From: CAKUFA01 sp963656345
GTDB lineage: Bacteria; Bacillota; Clostridia; Christensenellales; Aristaeellaceae
Assembly: GCA_963656345.1 (NCBI GenBank)
Contig: CAVKHY010000062.1
Span: forward strand, 1-14,626
Length of the DNA: 14,626 bases
Direction: 5' to 3'
Numbering within the stretch: the stretch's first letter is position 1; each line of letters opens with the position of its first letter. The notes under the pieces are model-generated. The model did no database searches, had not been told where the DNA came from, and saw nothing but the letters and a program-made list of their open reading frames with translations. Position numbers and translations under genes: made by a program. Positions 1 through 8,935 of this stretch are shown here, one piece after another.

Positions 1-3000
1 CATGTACTTGATTTTTTTGCAGCTATCAATGAACCAAGGCGCCACGTTATGGTCAAGCATGGCCTGCTCCATTTCGGGCTTCAGACCTTTGCCCTTTCGA
101 ACGGATTCCATGGTGGTAAAGGCCAGCTTGGGTTCCACACCCTTGTCGATCAGGTAATTCATGATGTCGTCACGGCAGCAGACGCATTCGTTCAGCTTTG
201 CTGTGCCGGAACGAATGATTTCCTGTGCATTGCCAAGCCACACATCCGTGCCGTGGCTCAGGCCGGAAATGCGGATCAATTCTTCCATGGTGGATGGATG
301 AGTGTCGTCCAGCATGCCGCGGACAAAGCCTGTTCCGAATTCAGGAATACCAAAGGTGCCGGTGGTGCAGTCGATCTGTTCCCTGGTGACGCCCAACGCT
401 TCCGGAGAGTGGAACAAACTGCGCACTGCCGGATCATCCAAGGGGATGTCACGGAAGTCAACGCCTGTCAGCTGGCACAATTCGTGAATCATGGTAGGAT
501 CCAAGTGCCCCAGACAGTCCAGCTTCACCAGAATATCATGCATGGAATGGAAATCAAAGTGGGTGGTGATGAACTCGGCAGACGGATCGTCAGCCGGGTG
601 CTGCACGGCGGTAAACTGGTAGATTTCATATTCCTTTGGTACAACCACCATGCCGGCGGGATGCTGGCCTGTGGTTCGCTTAACGCCCATGCAGCCCTGC
701 ACCAGCCGCTCTTTTTCCGTGTTGCCGCACTGAATATGCCGCTCTTCCAGATATTTGCTGACATAGCCATAGGCAGTCTTGTCTGCCAAGGTACCTACCG
801 TGCCGGCACGGAAAACGTGACCTTCGCCAAACAGTTCCACCACCTGATGGTGGGCACGGGACTGATATTCATTGGCAAAATTCAGGTCGATATCAGGCAC
901 CTTATCGCCGGCAAAGCCGAGGAAAACCTCGAAAGGAATATCGAATCCGTCCTTGGTGAGGGGTTGACCGCAGATGGGACAGTCCTTGTCCGGCAAGTCC
1001 ACGCCAACCTTATATTTGTTCTTGTCCACATCAAAGAAGCCCTTGTGGCAATGGGTACAGCGGTAGTGGGGCGGCAGGGCGTTGACCTCAGTGATGCCGC
1101 ACATGCAGGCCACAAAGCTGGAACCCACGCTGCCGCGGCTGCCTACCAGATAGCCGTCTGCCAGGGAACGCTGCACCAGCCGCTCGGCAATGTTGTACAG
1201 GGTAGCAAAACCGTAACCGATAATCGAATTGAGTTCCTTTTCCAGCCGCTTGGTGACAATCTCCGGCAGCGGATCCCCGTACCATTCTTTAGCTGTGCCC
1301 CAGGACATGTTTTGAATATTGTCCGCCGCATCAGGCCAAAAGGGCTGGAAAGTATCCTCTCCCTTGGGGTGCTTGGGGAACAGACGCAGCTGCTCCACCT
1401 GATCGGCAATCTTTCTTGGATTGTCAATGACCACCTCGTGCGCCTTCTCTTTGCCCAGATAGCTGAACTCTTCCAGCATTTCATTGGTGGTCTTAAAGTA
1501 CAGAGGTGGTTGGTTGTCGCAGTCGTCAAAGCCTTGACCGGCCTGAATAATCGCCCGGTTAATGGCATTGTGAGGGTCAAGAAAATGCACGTCTCCTGTG
1601 GCCACCACCGGCAGACCCAATTCTTCGCCCAGTTTAACAATGGTCCGGTTCAGATCCCGCAGACCTTCATCATCCTTAACCTGCCCTTCACGTACAAGGA
1701 AAGCGTTATTGCCGATGGGCTGAATTTCCAAATAATCATAGAAGCTGGCGATCTTCTTCAGCTTTTCCCAGCTTTCCCCGGCAAGTACGGCACGGAAAAG
1801 TTCCCCTGCCTCGCAGGCACTGCCGAGGATCAACCCCTCCCGATATTTTTCGATGATGGGTCTGGGCATGTGGGGCTTTCGGCGGAAGTACTCCAAATGG
1901 CCGATGGAGACGAGGCGATTCAGGTTTTCCATGCCCTTCTGTGTTTTTACAAGCAGGATAATGTGGAAGCTTTCCCCGATGGCGCCGCCATGCAGCTGCC
2001 GATTCAGGTCATACAGGGTGTTCATGCCATTTTCCCGGCATTCCTTGTACATCTTTGCCAGGCACAAAGCCGTTGCAGTAGCATCGTGGACGGCACGGTG
2101 AGCATTCTTCAGGCTGACACCCAGTTTTTTGCACAGGCTGCCCAGTTTGTGACTCTTCATATCCGGGTAAAGCTTGCGGCACAGGGTTAAGGTGTCCAGT
2201 ACAGTGCCATCCCATTGGACACCAAGACGGCGCAACTCAGCACGGAGCAGGGAAGCATCGAAGGAAGCGTTGTGGGCGGCAATGGGGCAGTCGCCGATAA
2301 ATTCCATCAGCTTCGGGATAGCCGTTTCGGCTGTTTCCTTATCGGAGAGCATCATGTCGGTAATGCCGGTGATTTCGGTAATCTTGGGTTTTAAGGGCTC
2401 TTTGGGATTTACCAGAATGCTGAGTGAATCCGTCACCGTTCCGCCGACAAGCTTCACGGCACCGATTTCAATGACCCGCGCGATATTAGTGTTCAGACCG
2501 GTGGACTCAAAATCCAGCACCACGATGGGTGCGTCAAAGTCATATTCCGTCGGGTTTTCCACCGCCACGGCTTCATCAATCAGGTAGCCTTCGCAGCCTG
2601 GAATCAGCTTGATATTCTGTCCCTTTACGGCACCGAAGGCCGCCGGAAAGGCCTGCACTACGCCGTGGTCGGTAATGGCTACGGCGGGATGGCCCCATTT
2701 AATGGCACGCTTGATCAAATCCTCTGCCGGGGTCATGCCGTCCATGGTGGACATGGTGGTGTGCATATGCAGCTCAATGCGCTTCTCTTCGGCAGTATCC
2801 TCCCGCTCGATTTTCTCCATGGGCACCATATCACGGACGGAAATGGACAGCTCCCGGGCAAAATTGTCATACATGCACTCGCCCCGAAGCTTGACGTTCA
2901 TGCCGCACTTGATTTGGCTGACCTTGTCCATGACAGCCTGCCGTTCCTCAGCGGTAATGGGCGCAGGGGGCGCATCGTCGTTTTTCTTGGCAAAGCGATT

Positions 3001-3885
3001 CCGGTACCGCATGAAGACCTTGCACAAGACAGAAGATGTGTAGTCCGTAACGGCAAAGGACACCAGCAGCATTTCGCCGCCTTTCAGTTCCTTTGTTTCC
3101 AGCTTGAAAATATCGCCCTGTACCACCACCAGTCCGCTGTCCGCAGCAAGCTCCTTCATTTCAATGGGGCGGTCGGCGATGCTGCGGCCCATGATGGGCT
3201 TTCCAAGCACATGGTCTGTCATTTGCGGATAGATATTGGGTTTGTCCTGCACCTTTTCCGTTTCTATCTTTTCATGGGGTTGGGAGGGCTTGCGCTCTGC
3301 ACGGGTCTTCACACTTGCCTTTTCTTCTTTTGCATGAAGCTGAGCGGCTGCTTCCGCCTGCTCCCGGGCACGTTCTTCCCGGATAGCTTGCAGTCGTGCT
3401 TCCTGATCGCCGGAAACAGTTAGCTCTACCTTCACATCAGCGCAGAAAATGTCCTTTACAGCCTGAGCAAGCCTTGCGGCTACATTTTGCCGGGACATAT
3501 ATTCCAGGGAGAAATCATCGGGGAAGGTAAGGGTAATGCGATCCCCCTCACAGCGCCAGTCAATCAGATCAATCCATGGCACGGAGGAAGTATAATTCCG
3601 CTTGAGGAAGTCAATGAGAACTTGCTTATAGGCACCGATATTAGCAAGGAAATCCTCTTTCAACGCAGGACTTACCACCCGAATGGCCACAGGATAGTGG
3701 GGGAAAAGACGCTGCAGAATTTCCTTCATTTTTATGAAAGTCTTTTCTTCCACCAGCACCTTGCTTTGAAAGGTAATATAGACCTTGTTGAATTGACGGA
3801 CAAAAACAACGGACGGCGTTGTCAGCTGATCTTTCAGGTGGGGTAGCTCTTTGGTGATTTCACCTAATAGATCTTCGTAGCTCAT
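1..3885 (-). CDS. polC: DNA polymerase III alpha subunit, PolC type (C-terminus beyond window)
   Basis: Replicative DNA polymerase with built-in 3'-5' proofreading, the Gram-positive PolC form. The frame is open for 1,295 codons from ATG 3885 to the left edge; the family usually runs to about 1,430-1,460 residues, so only the C-terminal tail is missing. Visible in order: an N-terminal domain; a charged Ala/Glu/Lys-rich linker at about 155-215; an OB-fold region at about 220-360; the start of the PHP domain with HMHTT (H373, H375); the DEDD exonuclease starting with DFESTG (D458); PHP continuation; GSRGSVGSS at about 915; a Cys-rich zinc-binding segment (CTHC at about 943, then CPIC); and the palm motif PDIDLNF, with catalytic aspartates D998 and D1000. 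The start is fixed by GAGGAGGA five bases upstream. No frameshift or internal stop was found by reading. The strand opposite carries long antisense frames, which are shadows. Confidence 0.97.
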   Translation of the reverse strand, partial: MSYEDLLGEITKELPHLKDQLTTPSVVFVRQFNKVYITFQSKVLVEEKTFIKMKEILQRLFPHYPVAIRVVSPALKEDFLANIGAYKQVLIDFLKRNYTSSVPWIDLIDWRCEGDRITLTFPDDFSLEYMSRQNVAARLAQAVKDIFCADVKVELTVSGDQEARLQAIREERAREQAEAAAQLHAKEEKASVKTRAERKPSQPHEKIETEKVQDKPNIYPQMTDHVLGKPIMGRSIADRPIEMKELAADSGLVVVQGDIFKLETKELKGGEMLLVSFAVTDYTSSVLCKVFMRYRNRFAKKNDDAPPAPITAEERQAVMDKVSQIKCGMNVKLRGECMYDNFARELSISVRDMVPMEKIEREDTAEEKRIELHMHTTMSTMDGMTPAEDLIKRAIKWGHPAVAITDHGVVQAFPAAFGAVKGQNIKLIPGCEGYLIDEAVAVENPTEYDFDAPIVVLDFESTGLNTNIARVIEIGAVKLVGGTVTDSLSILVNPKEPLKPKITEITGITDMMLSDKETAETAIPKLMEFIGDCPIAAHNASFDASLLRAELRRLGVQWDGTVLDTLTLCRKLYPDMKSHKLGSLCKKLGVSLKNAHRAVHDATATALCLAKMYKECRENGMNTLYDLNRQLHGGAIGESFHIILLVKTQKGMENLNRLVSIGHLEYFRRKPHMPRPIIEKYREGLILGSACEAGELFRAVLAGESWEKLKKIASFYDYLEIQPIGNNAFLVREGQVKDDEGLRDLNRTIVKLGEELGLPVVATGDVHFLDPHNAINRAIIQAGQGFDDCDNQPPLYFKTTNEMLEEFSYLGKEKAHEVVIDNPRKIADQVEQLRLFPKHPKGEDTFQPFWPDAADNIQNMSWGTAKEWYGDPLPEIVTKRLEKELNSIIGYGFATLYNIAERLVQRSLADGYLVGSRGSVGSSFVACMCGITEVNALPPHYRCTHCHKGFFDVDKNKYKVGVDLPDKDCPICGQPLTKDGFDIPFEVFLGFAGDKVPDIDLNFANEYQSRAHHQVVELFGEGHVFRAGTVGTLADKTAYGYVSKYLEERHIQCGNTEKERLVQGCMGVKRTTGQHPAGMVVVPKEYEIYQFTAVQHPADDPSAEFITTHFDFHSMHDILVKLDCLGHLDPTMIHELCQLTGVDFRDIPLDDPAVRSLFHSPEALGVTREQIDCTTGTFGIPEFGTGFVRGMLDDTHPSTMEELIRISGLSHGTDVWLGNAQEIIRSGTAKLNECVCCRDDIMNYLIDKGVEPKLAFTTMESVRKGKGLKPEMEQAMLDHNVAPWFIDSCKKIKYM

Positions 3886-3890
3886 GCAAG

Positions 3891-3898
3891 TCCTCCTC
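3891..3898 (-). promoter_or_regulatory. polC ribosome binding site
   Basis: On the minus strand GAGGAGGA lies five bases before ATG 3885. This near-perfect Shine-Dalgarno sequence decides the polC start. Confidence 0.85.
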
Positions 3899-4004
3899 GG
3901 GTAGGGTCGTCAATAGGGAAAAGCAGCCACAATGCCTGTATGCATAGGGCAGCGCATGTGATTCGGCAGTTGTGTAAGACAATTCTGATGCTTCTGCGCT
4001 CGTC

Positions 4005-4033
4005 ATTATAGCATGATGGGGAAAACAGGTCAA
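4005..4033 (-). promoter_or_regulatory. polC promoter (sigma-A type)
   Basis: On the minus strand: -35 TTGACC (4033-4028), 17-base spacer, -10 TATAAT (4010-4005). Near-consensus housekeeping promoter. It predicts a start near 3998 and a leader of about 110 bases, in which no riboswitch-like structure was recognised. Confidence 0.8.
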
Positions 4034-4139
4034 GCGATGAAGATAGAATGTGGGAATTTACGTTCCCTTTTGAGGTTTAGGCAAATGCCTGCAAAAGCAG
4101 GCACTGTGATGCGAATGAAATTATTTTGTAACAAAAATA

Positions 4140-4167
4140 TTGCAATTACCTTGCAATTCTTCATATT
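4140..4167 (+). promoter_or_regulatory. Candidate response-regulator operator upstream of the two-component operon
   Basis: TTGCAATT occurs at 4140-4147 and again at 4151-4158, exactly 11 bases apart, which can also be read as TGCAAT-N5-TGCAAT. OmpR/PhoB/WalR-type regulators typically bind hexamer direct repeats of this period. The stretch 4151-4167 matches 15 of 17 bases upstream of htrA (8936-8952). The second repeat overlaps the -35 hexamer, so autoregulation is plausible. The binding protein is inferred. Confidence 0.5.
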
Positions 4168-4179
4168 TTGTCGTACAAT
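4151..4179 (+). promoter_or_regulatory. Promoter of the two-component/GerMN operon
   Basis: -35 TTGCAA (4151-4156), 17-base spacer, -10 TACAAT (4174-4179). The predicted start is near 4186, giving a leader of about 28 bases with a purine-rich GAGGAAGAGGAG ribosome-binding region before ATG 4214. Confidence 0.75.
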
Positions 4180-4213
4180 CTAAACATACTCAACGAGGAA
4201 GAGGAGTGTCTGC

Positions 4214-4903
4214 ATGGGCAAACGCATTTTGCTGGTCGATGACGAGCCTTTGATTTTGAAAGGCCTGAAATACACGCTGGAACAGGAAGATTATGAAACG
4301 GAAAGTGCCATGGACGGGGAGGAAGCACTGGAAAAATTCTTTAACCAGAGCTTCGACCTGATTCTGCTGGACGTGATGCTTCCTAAGCTGGATGGGCTGA
4401 GCGTATGCCAGCGCATTCGTGAGCACAGCAATGTGCCGATCATCATGCTGACCGCCAAAGGGGAGGACATGGACAAGATTCTGGGTCTGGAATATGGCGC
4501 AGATGACTACATGACCAAGCCCTTCAATGTGTTAGAGGTCAAGGCACGGATTAAGACCATCCTCCGCCGCACAGGAAGCAGTACCGTGGAGGAAAAGCGG
4601 GTCATCCGTGTGCGTGATTTGGAAGTTAACCTTTTGAAGCGCACCGTGACCCTTGCGGGCAAGGAAATCAGGCTGACAGCCAAAGAGTTCGATCTGCTGC
4701 ATATGTTTGTAACCAACCGGGGCAAGGTGTTCAGCCGGGAGGAAATGTTGGAAAGCGTTTGGAAATACGACTATGCGGGGGAAGATCGCACGGTCGATGT
4801 GCACATTCGCCGCCTGCGGGAAAAGATTGAACGGAACACGGCTGAGCCTGAGTTTATCCTCACGAAATGGGGAGTTGGTTACTATTTCACCGACAAAGAT
4901 TAA
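4214..4903 (+). CDS. OmpR/PhoB-family response regulator
   Basis: DNA-binding response regulator of 229 residues, the usual length for the family. The receiver domain (about 1-120) has the acidic pair D9/D10, phosphoacceptor D53 in LLDVMLP, T80 in IIMLTAK and K102 in YMTKPF. A winged-helix output domain follows at about 131-226, with LTAKEFDLL, the FSREEMLESVW segment, the recognition-helix region RTVDVHIRRLREKI and the C-terminal wing GVGYYF. Start supported by GAGGAAGAGGAG upstream. It is the first gene of an operon with the sensor kinase and two lipoproteins, so the kinase is its likely phosphodonor. It resembles PhoP/PhoB, WalR and CssR at family level; the exact orthologue cannot be decided by reading. 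Likely targets are its own promoter and htrA, which share an element. Confidence 0.95.
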   Translation: MGKRILLVDDEPLILKGLKYTLEQEDYETESAMDGEEALEKFFNQSFDLILLDVMLPKLDGLSVCQRIREHSNVPIIMLTAKGEDMDKILGLEYGADDYMTKPFNVLEVKARIKTILRRTGSSTVEEKRVIRVRDLEVNLLKRTVTLAGKEIRLTAKEFDLLHMFVTNRGKVFSREEMLESVWKYDYAGEDRTVDVHIRRLREKIERNTAEPEFILTKWGVGYYFTDKD

Positions 4904-6348
4904 GCATCATCCCTTAAGCAGCATACGCTGGAAGATTCTTCTGGCGTTTTTGCTCATTGTAGGCATTTCTTTCGTCATCATGCTGTCGTCGCTGACCGGT
5001 TTGGTAAGCGACTATCTGTTTACCCAGCGCACCCGTCAGGACAGTCTCTCCGTGGAGAAGCTGGCAACGACGCTTGCGCCTCTTTTTGCGTCCGCATCTT
5101 CCGATGCTATGGATGAGGAACTTGCTTCCTATGCCGGAGAAATGGGGGGCAGGTTGGTGGTGGTGGATCAAAGCGGCAGGGTTCAGTATGATAGCTTCAG
5201 TCAGCTGTATGGCATGAAGCTGGAATTGCCTGAGGTGATTGCCGTCTTGGTCAACGGAGACAGCACCGCCTATGGTATTCATACCCTTGACGCAGAAGAT
5301 GCGGCGAACACTGCGGATCGTGCGGATTATCACGTGTCCTATTGCGCAGCAAAAATGACTGGGGATGACGGCACCATCGGCGCTTTGGTGTTCATCAGCC
5401 CGGTGGAGGAATTAGTCGCAAGCCTAAATGCCGTAGAAAAGCAAATGACCACGGCCTTTGCGGTGGTGGCTGCGGCAGCACTGCTGGTTGCGCTGATTTT
5501 CTCCCGGGTACTGACGAAGCCTATTCTTGTATTGACCGGCACCCTGCAGAAAATGGGACGCGGCGATCTTAGCGTTCGTGTGCCTGTGAAGGGTTCCGGC
5601 GAGCTGCGGGAAATGGCGGTCAGCTACAACACCATGGCGGAACAGCTGGAGTCTCTGGACAAGAGCCGCAACCAGTTTGTGGCCAACGCTTCCCATGAAT
5701 TGAAAACCCCTTTGGCGACCATGAAGATCCTGCTGGAAAGCTTGATCTATCAGCCGGATATGCCGCAGGAATTGCGGACGGAATTCATGCAGGACATGGA
5801 TCATGAAATTGACCGCCTCAGCGGCATTGTCACGGATCTGTTGACCTTGACCAGAATNNNNNNNNNNGGAGCTGCACCTGGAGGATACAGACATCTCCAG
5901 GCTGACGGAAGAAAATATCCGCCTGCTGCAGCCCATGGCGGAAAAACGGAAGCAAATCCTGCAAGGAAATATTGCGCCCGGCATTATGGCCAGCGTGGAT
6001 GTATCCAAGATGAGCCAGGTCTTCTATAACCTAATTGACAACGCAGTGAAGTATACGCCGGACGGCGGCAGCATCAGCGTTTCTCTTGTCCGGGAGGGAA
6101 AACAGGCTGTGTGGCGCGTGCGGGACAATGGCGTAGGCATCCCGGAAGAGGATCTGCCCCATGTGTTTGAACGGTTCTATCGAGTGGACAAGGCTCGCAG
6201 TCGGGAAACCGGCGGTACAGGGTTGGGGTTGTCCATCGTCAAGCAAATTACTACTCTTCACGGCGGCGAGGTAACCGTGGAAAGTACCCTGGGACATGGT
6301 TCTGTCTTTACTGTAACACTGCCCATGAAGGAGGAAACCCATTCATGA
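4875..6348 (+). CDS. Membrane sensor histidine kinase (interrupted by assembly gap)
   Basis: Sensor kinase partner of the preceding regulator. Numbered from TTG 4875, it has TM1 at about 20-42, an extracytoplasmic region of about 150 residues (43-190), TM2 at about 195-213, a HAMP linker, and a dimerisation/phosphoacceptor helix with ASHELKTP (H274). After the gap come the ATPase N box (NLIDNAVKYTPDGG), G1 box DNGVGIPEED, F box (FERFYRVDKARS) and G2 box GGTGLGLSIV. No PAS domain is seen, unlike WalK. Ten Ns (5858-5867) interrupt it between the phosphoacceptor and ATPase parts and put the halves in different frames; a true gap of 9 or 12 bases would restore one frame, so this is an assembly artefact rather than a pseudogene. 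The start is uncertain: no ATG lies near the regulator stop, TTG 4875 has GGGGAG directly adjacent, and the only upstream ATG (4773) lies deep inside the regulator gene. The stop overlaps the next ATG. Confidence 0.9.
5858..5867. other. Assembly gap (10 Ns) inside the histidine kinase
   Basis: Ten consecutive Ns. Frame logic says the real missing length is not 10. Codons before the gap end in an incomplete AT-, codons after resume with GAG at 5869, and 9 or 12 missing bases are needed for one open frame. Confidence 0.95.
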
Positions 6349-7334
6349 AGCGACTGTGTTTCGTAATTCTGTGCTGTCTGCTGCTGGGCGGTTGTTCCTT
6401 CAACGTGGCAGAATCCCATTTGAGCACCACGGCTGTGCCGGGCACGTCGCCCATTCTGCCGGAGGCCGTGGCCGCTCAAAGCCTTTCCACCACCAACGAA
6501 GCACTGCTTTACTATCGCTATTATGATGAGCCTTACCTTGCGGCGGAGCGGCGTACCATTCTGCAGTCCCCCTCTCAGGCATACGAAATGGCATTGCTTA
6601 CGGCGCTCATTGCAGGCCCCAGCGGGCGGGACGACAGCCTGAATGCGCTCTTTCCTGAAGGAACGCAGGTGCTTTCTACGGCAAGGCAGGGGCGCACTCT
6701 TTTTGTAACCCTGAGCAAGGAAATCATGGATCGCTATACAGACGAAGACGAGACCATCAGCAGTGAAAATGCAGGATCGGAATCCATTCTCCGCCGTCAG
6801 CTGTGTATGCAAAGCTTGGTTGCGACGATCACCGAGAACTGCGATGTGGACGATGTACAAATCCTTGTAGAGCAGGGCGATGACGCCACGGAAAGCATGC
6901 GGATGCGGCAGAAGTATTTCCTTACCACCAGTGATGACACGTTGCTGACCATGCCTCAAACCAGGCAGGATAACTTTATCCTTACCCCTGAAAACACGCT
7001 GAATGTGATCCTGAACAAGTGGGAAATGCGGGACTGGAGCAGACTGTACCGCTACATGGCATCGGTGGATACCTCCAATGGTGACGCACTGATGAGCCAG
7101 AGCGACTTCATTACCGCCATGGAAGCACTGCCCCAGCTGACGGGATTCACCTTTGAAGGAGGAAGCGTTTCTGTCGATGGACAGACGGTGACCTATACCT
7201 TGAATGTTTCCATGATAACGTCCGACGGGCAAACCCTGACCCGCACAGGTCGGGTGGTTCGGATTTGTCGTGAAAACGACTGCTGGAAAATCACATTCAG
7301 TCAGCTGACCGACTGGTTGGAGGGCGCAGTATGA
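6345..7334 (+). CDS. GerMN-domain lipoprotein (first of two)
   Basis: Predicted lipoprotein of 329 residues. A short basic N-terminus and hydrophobic stretch end in the lipobox LLGGC with lipidation Cys17, so the protein should sit on the outer face of the membrane. Residues about 45-185 look like a GerMN (sporulation/spore germination) domain: ALLTALIAGPSG, then LFPEGTQVL, then LFVTLSKEIMD, then a helix leading to VDDVQILVEQGD. The C-terminal part, about 215-325, begins LNVILNKWEMRDWSRLYRYM and ends in alternating strands, suggesting an NTF2-like fold (inference). Its ATG overlaps the kinase TGA (ATGA) and has AAGGAGG ten bases upstream, so expression is probably coupled to the kinase. By analogy with LpqB of the MtrAB system it may modulate the kinase. 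No direct proof exists in the sequence. Confidence 0.8.
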   Translation: MKRLCFVILCCLLLGGCSFNVAESHLSTTAVPGTSPILPEAVAAQSLSTTNEALLYYRYYDEPYLAAERRTILQSPSQAYEMALLTALIAGPSGRDDSLNALFPEGTQVLSTARQGRTLFVTLSKEIMDRYTDEDETISSENAGSESILRRQLCMQSLVATITENCDVDDVQILVEQGDDATESMRMRQKYFLTTSDDTLLTMPQTRQDNFILTPENTLNVILNKWEMRDWSRLYRYMASVDTSNGDALMSQSDFITAMEALPQLTGFTFEGGSVSVDGQTVTYTLNVSMITSDGQTLTRTGRVVRICRENDCWKITFSQLTDWLEGAV

Positions 7335-8860
7335 AGAAAACCCGTCTGATCATTTGCTTATTTTTGGCGTTGAGTCTTTTGTGCGGCTGCACCACAGCCC
7401 AACAAACGGCCGGCACGACAGCGACGCTTCCGCCTGCTACCGTTCTGACAGAAGCGCCGGTAGGGGATGACGGTATGCAGTATAACGGGCAAGCAGCCCT
7501 CTTTCTGCCCAGCGCAGATGGGCAGCGACTTTTGTGCCGCTATGTGCCCGTGACGCTCCGCCATGATGTTCATCCAGCCCAGAACATTGTGCAGGCACTC
7601 CTTGGCTACGACGGTGATGATACCGTACAGCCCCTTGGAGGAGAAACCCGCCTGACCCTTTACGGCCAGAATCCTGTGGAGGTGGCAGGGGGCATCTGCA
7701 CGGTGGATCTTACATCTTCCGCCTTGATCCTTGAAGACGAGACACTGTATACTGCCTGTCTCGCCATTGCCACCACTCTTTGCAACCTGAGTGATATTCA
7801 GGAAGTGAATGTGCTGATTGCTGACCAGGCCATCAGCATGGACATTTCCGGCAACTTGCCCATGGGCACGCTCCGCGGACATTCCGGTGAAGAACTGACC
7901 CTGTTGTGGGAGCAGATGGAAGCACGCAGAACCCCGCTCGGCGGAGATGCTTCCACGGTTCCCGTAACGTCCATGGCAACCCTCTATTTTCCCCTTGCAG
8001 ACGGAAGCGGCGTGATTCCGGAAGTGCGGACGCTGACTTTTCCGGGGCAAACGCCTCAGCAGCTTGCCGCCGTGCTGATGACGGCACTGTCCGATGGTGC
8101 CCAGTATGTATCCGGTACGCCGAAAATGCCGGACATGGATGCGCTGATGACCACGCCGCCTCAGGTATCCGACATGCTGGAAGGCGGCCGGCTTGTGACG
8201 ATGAACTTCACGGCGGATTTGTCCACGCAGCTGGATGACTGCGGCATTCCTCTGAATTGTTTTTTGGCTGCCATTACGGACACCTTAATGACCTTCATTC
8301 CTTCCGTAACGGCTGTGAAGATTCAAATCGGCACGGAAGTGCTGACGCAGACCACCAGCCTGACCGGCGCTGAAATCCGCTTCACGGATGGCGTCCTTCG
8401 CCGCAGTGCGTTTGAAAGCTTCCTGATGGATCAGGCCATGATCTACATGGCGAAGGATCAAAAAATGGTGGCTGTGCGCAGGAACCTCCCGGCGGGGGAC
8501 ACGGCATCTCCTCGGGTGCTGCTGAAGGAAATGATGCAAGGCGCAACCCAGCAGGAGCAAGAGGAAGGTATTCAGAATATCCTGCCGGATGGGCTTAGCG
8601 AAGAAGATATCCTTGGGCTTAGCTTGCAGGACGACACCTTGCTAGTCAACTTGTCTGCCCGCGCGGCTTCGGCGATTCGCCAAGCTGGCAGCGAGCGTGA
8701 GCAGCTTGCCTGCTACGGTTTGGTCAATACCCTGTGCAGGAATAAAAATCTTCGGCGAGTGATCTTTTTCTTTGACGGTGAGTCTGTCAATGAACTGGCA
8801 GGCAGTCTGGACTGGGGCGGTGCATTCTTCTACTGCCCGGGGCTGATTGCAAAGGAATAA
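7331..8860 (+). CDS. Lipoprotein with apparent tandem GerMN repeats (second of two)
   Basis: Predicted lipoprotein of 509 residues with signal peptide and lipobox LLCGC (Cys20), followed by a Thr/Ala-rich linker. Three successive stretches share the GerMN pattern of a helix rich in Leu/Ala, a PxG turn, a VxLS/VDLT-type strand, a long helix and a final I/V-rich strand: about 75-175 (IVQALLGYDG, ICTVDLTSS, IQEVNVLIAD), about 235-350 (LAAVLMTALSDG, VTMNFTADLS, VTAVKIQIGT) and about 390-500 (VLLKEMMQGA, ILPDGLSEED, LLVNLSARAA, LRRVIFFFDG). The third copy is clearest. The ATG overlaps the previous stop (ATGA) with GGAGG seven bases upstream, so it is the last gene of the coupled operon. Function unknown; probably a surface scaffold or sensor accessory. 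Confidence 0.78.
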   Translation: MKKTRLIICLFLALSLLCGCTTAQQTAGTTATLPPATVLTEAPVGDDGMQYNGQAALFLPSADGQRLLCRYVPVTLRHDVHPAQNIVQALLGYDGDDTVQPLGGETRLTLYGQNPVEVAGGICTVDLTSSALILEDETLYTACLAIATTLCNLSDIQEVNVLIADQAISMDISGNLPMGTLRGHSGEELTLLWEQMEARRTPLGGDASTVPVTSMATLYFPLADGSGVIPEVRTLTFPGQTPQQLAAVLMTALSDGAQYVSGTPKMPDMDALMTTPPQVSDMLEGGRLVTMNFTADLSTQLDDCGIPLNCFLAAITDTLMTFIPSVTAVKIQIGTEVLTQTTSLTGAEIRFTDGVLRRSAFESFLMDQAMIYMAKDQKMVAVRRNLPAGDTASPRVLLKEMMQGATQQEQEEGIQNILPDGLSEEDILGLSLQDDTLLVNLSARAASAIRQAGSEREQLACYGLVNTLCRNKNLRRVIFFFDGESVNELAGSLDWGGAFFYCPGLIAKE

Positions 8861-8871
8861 GGCTGTTTTGA

Positions 8872-8901
8872 CTGCCCTGGTGATGATCGTGTGAAGGGCA
8901 G
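8872..8901 (+). terminator. Weak hairpin after the two-component operon
   Basis: CTGCCCT (8872-8878) pairs with AGGGCAG (8895-8901) across a 16-base loop, followed only by a pyrimidine-rich stretch and no real U-tract. It may be a weak terminator, so some read-through into htrA is possible. Confidence 0.3.
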
Positions 8902-8935
8902 GTGTATGCTTCTTCCTACAAATACATGAATTTAT

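Larger units (their letters stand above)
3886..4213. other. Divergent intergenic region between polC and the two-component operon
   Basis: This 328-base gap holds two divergent promoters (polC at 4005-4033 minus, regulator operon at 4151-4179 plus). It also contains the perfect stem TGCCTGC-AAAA-GCAGGCA at 4086-4103 with no U-tract on either strand, an imperfect AT-rich dyad around 4123-4138 (TTTTGTAACAAAA), and 11-base-period direct repeats of TTGCAATT at 4140 and 4151. No convincing small coding region was seen. Confidence 0.7.

Noticed and set aside
49..2190. A 713-codon plus-strand open frame opposite polC
   Set aside because: It is an antisense shadow of the intact, motif-complete polC frame. 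It has no ribosome-binding site, no promoter and no recognisable domain.
4086..4103. Perfect hairpin TGCCTGC-AAAA-GCAGGCA as a terminator
   Set aside because: It lies between divergent genes, so no transcript should end there, and there is no U-tract on either strand.
5856..5870. Kinase as a frameshifted pseudogene or two separate genes
   Set aside because: The frame change coincides exactly with the 10-N placeholder, and both halves carry intact motifs.
6258..7232. A 324-codon minus-strand frame opposite the kinase end and first lipoprotein
   Set aside because: Shadow frame: the plus strand has an operon with ATGA overlaps, lipobox and Shine-Dalgarno sequences.
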